Assembly: GCA_003024785.1 (NCBI GenBank)
Contig: PUQB01000237.1
Span: forward strand, 294,647-358,646
Direction of reading: 5' to 3'
DNA length: 64,000 bases
Origin: Selaginella tamariscina
Taxonomy: Eukaryota; Streptophyta; Lycopodiopsida; Selaginellales; Selaginellaceae
Shown: in pieces, positions 49,275-64,000 of the stretch
How the letters are laid out: each line of letters begins with the position of its first letter
How positions within the stretch are numbered: the stretch's first letter is position 1
The notes under the pieces: generated by a model
The model's database searches: none
What the model was told of the DNA's origin: nothing
Seen by the model: only the letters and a program-made list of their open reading frames with translations
Translations under genes and position numbers: made by a program

Positions 49275-51699
49275 TTTACAAATATACATATACACTTACA
49301 TCGGGAGAATCTATGCTGTTAGCAGAGTAGAAGTACTCTCGAGCCGTTTGTACAACAAGGCTCTCAACCTTTTCCGTACTAAGCAGAGGATTTCTCAAAT
49401 AAGAACTTGCCAAGTTAAACTTGCCAGACTTCAAAAGCCCTCTACAAAACTCCAAGAGAATATACTCTTTCTCAAGAAATGTAAAAGCTTTTTCCTGAAG
49501 AATATTCAAATCCTCCATAGCATAGACCATTCCCATCAGACCTGCTCGGATGCCTGTATGATACATAGTATTAAGTAATTGCGTACATGCATACATATAA
49601 TATACATATTTGTATGTATATGAGTGTATGTACATGTATTTGTAATGCAATAGGTGTGCGTGCGTGCGTGTATGTGTCTGGTATACCTGCGAGAAAACTT
49701 AGATAATAATATTCGCAGCATCTGTTTAGTTGCCTTTAAATCTTCATTTGATGAAACCAGAAATTCAATCGTTGTTGGCACCTATAAAACACGGATATCT
49801 CAAATGTCAAATTTCATATTCTGTTCTCATATACTGTACATATAATATATAGATATATGTACACACTAAATATATCCTGTGCACACGACGGGATCACAAT
49901 GCCATATGTTGGTCCTACTCAGTTACTACATCGTATCATATATAGAAACTGAGGTCTATCTACACTATACACACTAGTTTTAGTTCATTAAGTAAGAGAG
50001 AGAGACATACCTGATAATGAAACAAAAATTTTCCGGCTTGCACTAGTCCTTTGGCTTGTCTAAATTTTTCTTCAAGCTCTTCACTTCTTGAAGAATCCCT
50101 TCTTGAAGCTTCTCTCGGATATCCCGTATCCGAACTCCTTCCATATCTTAAAAACCTTCTTCTCGGATCTAGCATAACAAATCTATGTTAATAAAACAGT
50201 TACGTATGTACAAGTATATACATATATAGAACTCACCTTTATCATCTTCTTTATCGTCGTCCACAGGCATCTTGGACAAAATAAATGCCATGGTTTCCCA
50301 CTGGTCATTCTGTGTTGTTCCATAAATACACGCTAAACCAGCGTTAATCATATCCTCATCATCCTTAAACAAGACTTCTCGATAACTCCTTTTAGACGCT
50401 TCATCGAAAACCGCAGCACATAGTTTTAAGTTGGTAGCAGATATTTCTTTAAGATAACGGACAAGATAACTATCCTTTTTCTCCTTTAACTTCTGAGTAA
50501 AAGGAACAGCCACGTCCAGTAACCTGTATAGTTGTTATACATATATTTCTGAGAGACGATACGTATACAAATAGAATACAGTATTCTATAAATTACCGTA
50601 TATATTTTAATATATTTACATCTATTTTACCAGATATACGGATATATAACACCCACCCACACACACAAAACCCCACCTGTCCACGACTGTCTCCTCGTTA
50701 ACACCTTTAAGCATGGTCTTAAACTTGTCATAATCATCCATAGCTTCCCATGCTTCCAAACTCAACTTCTCGGCGTCTTCAAGTTCTGCATTCGAGAACG
50801 ATACCATGCACAGCTCTGCCACGTCTTTCCATAGCGCGTCAAGGCCCTTAAGAATATGAGAATGAAGTTAAACATGTGTACATGCGGAGTGTGCATGTGT
50901 GTGTAATGCACAAACCTTAATACCCTTTTGCATTCCTGTGTCTAATAGGAAAAGGCTGTTTTCAAGCTGACCACTTAATTTATCGATGTCTTGTGCTCGT
51001 TGAAGGTACCATGCAGTTATTTCATCTTCTTTTGGCCACACTAATCCATTTAATAATTTGATAACGAAGTCTGTGCACTCGTGGATGCTCACCTCGTCCC
51101 CAGCAGCTAACTGCAAAAAAAGAATGTGTGTCTAGGAGAGAGAGGGAGAAGGAGAGGGAGAGAGAGGGAGAGGGAGAGGGAGAGACAGGGAGAGGGAGCG
51201 AGAGAGAGAGAGGGAGAGGGAGAGAGAGAGGGAGAGGGAGAGGGAGAGAGAGGGAGAGGGAGCGGGAGAGAGAGAGGGAGAGAGAGAGAGGGAGAGGGAG
51301 AGGGAGGGGAGAGGAGAGAGAGAGAGGGAGAGGGAGAGGGAGAGAGACCCCGGTCGATTGGAGAATGTGAAGTACGTGTTCGTTTTCACACCAGTCCTGA
51401 GAGCGCCGGGAAGGAAGAGCTTTGGTGGAGAATATTCAGGAAGAATATTCACATATGCATGCGGTGAGAGTGTCTCTGGAATCGCATCCAGGATATGTAG
51501 ATAATTAGGAGCTAATGTGTATGCGTGACGCTTAATTAGAAGCTCAAGTGCGCCAGTCTTGCCATCTTCTGCAAAACTCTTTGCGACTTTCAACAGGTTT
51601 ATTGATCTGAATATCGTGTATCTCCTCTGAGAAAACCTGAATATATGAATCATACATAAGTAACATATCATGTACAGGGCATACCAAACATATATAGAT

Positions 51700-51790
<91 letters not shown>

Positions 51791-52524
51791 AGCCCGAGCC
51801 CACGATATATATATACATACATACATGCACGTCTCTTGTATATGTAGACTCAGAGCTCATAAATGTGTGTACAATTTAACTTACAAATGTCTTATATATT
51901 ATGTATATGAATAATATCTGCCGTAGAACTATTACTATCAAAAGTTCAGCCTTATATAGTCTGTACAGTATATATATGATATGAATATACTAAATTATAT
52001 ACAGACTGGATGAACAGTTATAGATATAAGACAATCTTTGATAATGATGGTGAGGAATATACAAACTCATATGTTTGTGTGTATGATATGTATATGTGTG
52101 TGTATAAACTATACCTGCCCATGTGAATACCAAGGAAAGTATCAAGCCGATCTTTGTACTGCAAGAGCCGCAATCGAGCAATCAAATAGAAAGCATCTTC
52201 AACAACACGTGTATCACTCTCAACGCTGCTCCCGTACACATCCGTCTCACGCAACCCATATGATATGAGTGCACTCATCCCTTCCACACTCGTACACACC
52301 CTCTGCAAGCATTCGTTCACGACCCATTTCTTATCCCGTATGAACTGCAGATTCTCCTGAATCCCAGAGAATCCCATATCCGATTTGGCCCATCGGGATT
52401 TGTATATAGGATCTGTGTCTAGATTGTGCTGCTTTGCGTGGGATAGTGCGGATTCGTACTCACCGTTTTCGATCAGCGAGCTGAGGATGTCTGGAGATGC
52501 AAAAAAGCGCCTTGACGCGACCAT
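45482..52524 (-). CDS. MIP2: Sec39-domain vesicle-tethering protein (MIP2/NBAS type), without beta-propeller
   Basis: Subunit of the Dsl1/NRZ-type complex that tethers Golgi-derived vesicles at the ER, partner of MAG2/RINT1. Nineteen exons were traced, from ATG at 52524 (MVASRRFFASPDILSSLIEN) to TGA at 45482, about 1,180 codons. Landmarks: LQYKDRLDTFLGIHMGR (exon 1, 52524-52115), LELLIKRHAYTLAP and DAIPETLSPHAYVNILP (51636-51349), KFKTMLKGVNEETVV (50846-50677), LLEFCRGLLKSGKF (49553-49300), LGVSLLPAQFRQIKDPMDV (49177-48983), AREAAAYGEVGIAQDLCL (48835-48640), ELIGFALRHCDDESISELL (48485-48355), GWQEFEVGD (46673-46499), LTLLLPYESL (46407-46279). The order matches plant MIP2 from its Sec39 domain onward, but the N-terminal beta-propeller half (plant homologues are about 2,400 residues) is absent. 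At least one homopolymer frame slip is seen, near 48690. It is divergent with TTI1. Confidence 0.85.
46991..47061 (-). repeat. (TC)n microsatellite in MIP2 intron
   Basis: An almost perfect (TC)n run of about 70 bases followed by (TA)n, in the AT-rich intron between exons near 46673 and 47530. Confidence 0.9.
51126..51348 (-). repeat. Purine-rich (GAGGGA)n array filling MIP2 intron 2
   Basis: About 220 bases of GAGAGG/GGGAGA variants on the plus strand fill nearly the whole intron between exon 2 (ends 51349) and exon 3 (starts 51110). On the sense strand it is a giant polypyrimidine tract beginning right at the donor (GTCTCTCTCTCCC). The long charged frames translated through it are artefacts. 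Confidence 0.88.
51698..51784 (-). repeat. (GT)n-(GA)n microsatellite in MIP2 intron 1
   Basis: About 27 bases of (GT)n followed by about 60 bases of (GA)n on the plus strand, within intron 1 (51637-52114), close to its acceptor on the minus strand. Confidence 0.9.
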
Positions 52525-52619
52525 TGTCTATCTCTCTCAATTAGGGTTCATAAGACCCAGATTAGGGTTGTACGAGATTATGCTCTGTTTTTAGGGTTCC
52601 AGGTTTAGGGTTTTAGGGC
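52525..52619. promoter_or_regulatory. Bidirectional promoter with telobox repeats (MIP2 / TTI1)
   Basis: Only 95 bases separate the two divergent start codons. The interval holds four TTAGGGTT motifs on the plus strand (near 52540, 52562, 52591, 52606) and a fifth partial TTAGGG just before the TTI1 ATG. The form (AAACCCTAA in reverse) is the plant telobox, known in promoters of genes for translation and cell division. No TATA box is obvious. The transcripts must start within or very near this interval unless leader exons lie inside the neighbouring genes. Confidence 0.7.
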
Positions 52620-61003
<8,384 letters not shown>

Positions 61004-61612
61004 TTAAGTTATTTAAGAAATTGGAGAAAATATTTAAGGTATTTACATAACATAAAATAAATATAAACTGATTAAAATTGAAGTATAATAATAAAACCAT
61101 AGGAAGTATAAAAATGAAAATTATAATAATTTTATTGTCTAAACAAATAATTTTTAAAATTAAAAATAAATTAAATATATAAGATAGGTGTGCATTTACT
61201 AAAGTCTCACCTTTGTTTAAATTAAACTATTACATATGGTAAACTATAAAATGTTATACATAATTAAAAATGGTATATTTTGTAATTATCATATCATAAT
61301 GTAATTGATTGTATTATGTATATTAATAAATGATTGATATATGTATTAATATATTAATATATCAATCATTTATTAATATTAATTTATATATGTAATAATG
61401 ATATCATTTATTAATATACATTTACATATATCAATAATGTATATATCACACACATTTATAATTATACATTATTATATGATATAAATTATATAGACATGAT
61501 ATGATAATTACATATAATTATACCATACACATAGATATATGTAAGTCCATGTTTAATCATGCATTACACATGGGAATAAATGTATGCTTATCACATAAGA
61601 ATATCAGATGCG
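61004..61612. other. AT-rich spacer downstream of TTI1
   Basis: AT-rich convergent spacer between TTI1(+) and the candidate peptide gene(-). It contains a perfect inverted repeat with 22-bp arms at 61321-61342 and 61357-61378. Confidence 0.65.
61321..61378. repeat. Perfect 22-bp inverted repeat (cruciform candidate)
   Basis: The left arm TATTAATAAATGATTGATAT(AT) and the right arm, its exact reverse complement, are separated by 14 bases that are themselves AT-symmetric. It lies between two genes that converge on it. It could act as a 3'-end or boundary structure, but it is too AT-rich to be a strong RNA hairpin. Confidence 0.7.
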
Positions 61613-62048
61613 TTAAACGCAATCTCCGCCGTCAGATCGTTCACCTAGTTTACACCCCTTTGGCACAGTGCAAGCATTATAACAGCCACATACAATTGTG
61701 CCATTGCAAACTGCGTTGTAACATACTTGTGTACAAACTGCACAAAATGCCACAATATAAACATGTATGTGTATGAATATGTGTGTGTGTGTGTGTGTTT
61801 ATATGTGTATATGTGTGTGTATGGAGTGGACATGTGTGTACTTACAAGTCTGGCCCTCTACCGAAGGAGATCGGTTCAGCCCCCACTATAAATGCACCAA
61901 TTAGGAAATAGATAAATAAAATATATAAGTATAATTAAATGTTTATAAACTGTGATAAAATGTTTATAAACAACTTAAAACTATAATATATCTAACCTGA
62001 AGTGATAAATATCAGACATAGAATCAAATTTAAACTCTTGAATGCCAT
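61613..62048 (-). CDS. Candidate small secreted cysteine-rich peptide
   Basis: Three short exons, none long enough to stand out alone. Exon 1 (62048-61997) encodes MAFKSLNLILCLIFITS, a typical signal peptide, and ends at TCAG|GTTAGA. Exon 2 (61885-61846) follows a TTTATAG acceptor and ends at the consensus donor GACTT|GTAAGT; in the exon-1 frame it reads VGAEPISFGRGPD, with a plausible cleavage after GA. Exon 3 (61737-61613) follows GTGCAG and encodes a segment with eight cysteines (FCTQVC, NAVCNG, VCGCYNAC, KGC, GDCV) and a stop TAA. The joined length is about 70 residues. One base must be dropped (for example from the G5 run at the start of exon 2) for the cysteine frame to join, the same kind of slip seen across the window. 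I do not recognise the family; defensins, snakins and LTPs have other cysteine spacings. The product would act outside the cell or in the endomembrane system. Confidence 0.5.
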
Positions 62049-62078
62049 TGCCGTGTGTTTAGTTAATAGCCAGCCCTC

Positions 62079-62096
62079 CGTCCTTTATAAAGGACG
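62079..62096 (-). promoter_or_regulatory. Palindromic TATA box upstream of the peptide gene
   Basis: CGTCCTTTATAAAGGACG is a perfect 18-bp palindrome centred on TTTATAAA. It lies 31-48 bases upstream of the proposed ATG at 62048, so a start site about 30 bases downstream would leave a very short leader. It is the clearest TATA element in the window. Confidence 0.55.
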
Positions 62097-64000
62097 TTCT
62101 CTAAGTATGTGTGCGTGTGTGTGTGTGTGTGAACTTTGTTAAGAAGAATACAAGCTATACACGAATCCTGACACGCAAATATGCAGTTTGACTTTACTAG
62201 CTAAACTACAAAACAATATTGTAGCATATCAAAATACTATATCTATATATGTGATATATGTATATGCGTGCATATATATGTATATATCAAAGTAACGTGG
62301 TTACTTTGTTTAGTTCACACACGCACGCAGCACGCACACACACACGTCCATGGGTTGCAACTACAATGTAAGAATTTGGAACTTGATGTCATGTATGTAT
62401 GATCTCTTTACACATACACATACACATACATACGTACATGCGTGCAAATATATATGTACATGAAAAATAATAATTTACAGTTACATTTGACATGTACATA
62501 ACAAATATATTTTGTTATATGTAACCATAGCTTCACAATACACTTCTAATGAGGTGTGTGTCCCTCCACATAGGTTTAAGAAAATAAAGTTGTATAAAAC
62601 TATTGAGATAGTTATTGTTTAAAAAATTATTTAATTTTCTATTTTGATCTGTATTTTAAATTTAATTATCCATGCATATTTATTAATTATTATGCTTATA
62701 ATGAAACTAAATATAAAAAATAATTATAATTTTTGCCTACCCTTATCTTAAGGGGCATAACATGTTACATGCTATAGAATTACAAAAAAAAAAAAAAAAA
62801 AAAACCACCTATTATGTTTTTTTATGTGCCTTGTGCAAGAGGGGCCAACCTAATAGCATGTTTAGATTTTATTTATTACACCGTGATAATGATGATGTAA
62901 ACTCATTCATGTCTTTTATACTTACATTTGGAACAACATTTTACTTATCTTTATTTTCTTGTTACTTTAAAATTTATTTTTGATATTTAGAAACTTATTT
63001 TTTAATATATTTTTTTTTTAATAATTAAGATTGTGACAAAATATTATTGTTGAAATTGTACTCAATGCGTTCTTATGAACGTGTTTAAATCAAGAAAAGT
63101 AATTGAGTTCATATCATTTGTTATTATTCTTTATAAATTTTGTTTCATGTTTTATAATATCTTTAAATTTTGTTAATATTAAATTTGTTTGTTTCAAAAT
63201 TTTAAAAAATTATTATTTAACTAATGCAAAATAAAGAAAGAACTTATCAACATTGCACATTTTATACAATATGAAAAACAAGTCACTTTGCAATCTACTT
63301 CTTTAATAAGAAGACCTTACTCACATTTATTTTGTTTATCATAAATGTTACTCATCTTTTTATTGGATTTTAAAAATAAACATTAAAAAATACTATATAA
63401 CATAATATTTTTCAAAAATGTTATAAAAATATTGTAGGACAGTAAACTTGTATCAATAAAATGATTATGTGATGCTTTTGTTTCTTGTTATTAATCCTAT
63501 GTACTTGTAAATTTTGAGTTTATTTATATAGTTTATTTTCTTAAGCATTATCACATCGTTCTATACGTGAACAATAAGCAATTTAGAATAGAAAAATATA
63601 AAAAGACATATAAATGAATGGACTTTATTGTTATGGTCAAATTTCAACTTGATGCATTGAGGAAGCTCATGATATTAATTTATTAGTAAAAATAAATTAT
63701 TATATTCTCTATTTTGATATTTTTTTTCTAAAGATATTTTAATTTATATATCTTTGTTGCATTTACTAAGAAATATAAAAAAAATTATAATAAAACTATA
63801 ACAACTAAAAAGAATGTATCTTGCATATGAAAATGTTTTTTTAATAAACGTACTTACATAAATCCTATTCAGAAGACCCTTTAAATATCAAGCTTCATCA
63901 TCGTCACTACTCTTTAAAGCAATATATTTAAGCAACAAACATAAATACTTTGACAAAAACATTATTCATGTATATATAGATTTATTGATATTGTTGTGTA
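62097..64000. other. AT-rich intergenic DNA, window right end
   Basis: Contains (GT)n and (CA)n tracts to about 62460 and a run of about 21 A at 62783-62803, then AT-rich DNA. The short frame starting at 62762 runs straight out of the poly-A and looks random. No gene or RNA is recognised. Confidence 0.6.

Noticed and set aside
51126..51467. Open frames rich in Arg, Glu and Gly on the plus strand
   Set aside because: They translate the (GAGGGA)n array in MIP2 intron 2 and have no family features.
62762..62983. Frame starting in a run of lysines, possible retrocopy tail
   Set aside because: The A-run is a simple homopolymer with no adjacent gene-like sequence on either side, and the following frame is random AT-rich translation.

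Overview
The window reads as nuclear DNA of a green plant, most likely a land plant. It carries a PLS-class pentatricopeptide-repeat (PPR) gene with an E-type tail, a nuclear copy of the C-terminal half of organelle-type ribosomal protein L2, an EXO84 exocyst gene, a group IVc-type bHLH gene, a Sec39/MIP2-type tethering gene, TTI1, a thylakoid-lumen PsbP-family sequence, and nuclear-type tRNA-iMet and tRNA-Leu(UAA) genes. Genes are split into many short exons with GT-AG introns. Introns are full of (GT)n, (GA)n and (CT)n tracts, and the intergenic DNA is very AT-rich. The intron-rich PPR gene and the divergence of the housekeeping proteins would fit a lineage outside the well-known flowering plants, but the species cannot be named from this sequence alone.

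Layout. About 0-7.6 kb (unit A): spacer, tRNA-Leu(-), PPR(-), RPL2(+), tRNA-iMet(+). About 7.7-12.3 kb: EXO84(+). About 12.3-20.2 kb: AT-rich gene desert. About 20.2-20.9 kb: GC-rich, intronless, broken lumenal PsbP-family sequence. About 21.1-33.9 kb (unit B): inverted, decayed copy of unit A (tRNA-iMet, RPL2, PPR, tRNA-Leu) plus a 5'-truncated bHLH, invaded by a 3.56-kb PIF/Harbinger transposon. About 34.1-44.5 kb (unit C): a second copy in the same orientation as B (tRNA-iMet, RPL2 remnant, tRNA-Leu) with a complete bHLH gene and a 4.85-kb Ty3/gypsy retrotransposon. About 45.5-52.5 kb: a Sec39/MIP2-like gene(-), sharing a 95-bp telobox-rich promoter with TTI1(+, 52.6-61.0 kb). About 61.6-62.1 kb: a candidate small secreted cysteine-rich peptide gene(-). 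The remaining 2 kb is AT-rich.

How the genes relate. EXO84 (exocyst, secretion) and Sec39/MIP2 (Golgi-to-ER vesicle tethering) are trafficking factors. TTI1 works with TELO2 and TTI2 as a co-chaperone for PIK-related kinases. PPR and RPL2 both serve organelle gene expression. They are neighbours because of segmental structure, not as operons.

Caution. Single-base indels, mostly in short homopolymers, break the reading frame in nearly every conserved gene here, including apparently single-copy ones. Either the sequence has residual indel errors or decay is widespread. Exon boundaries below were placed by eye from splice consensus and remembered family conservation, so treat them as good to a few bases at best.
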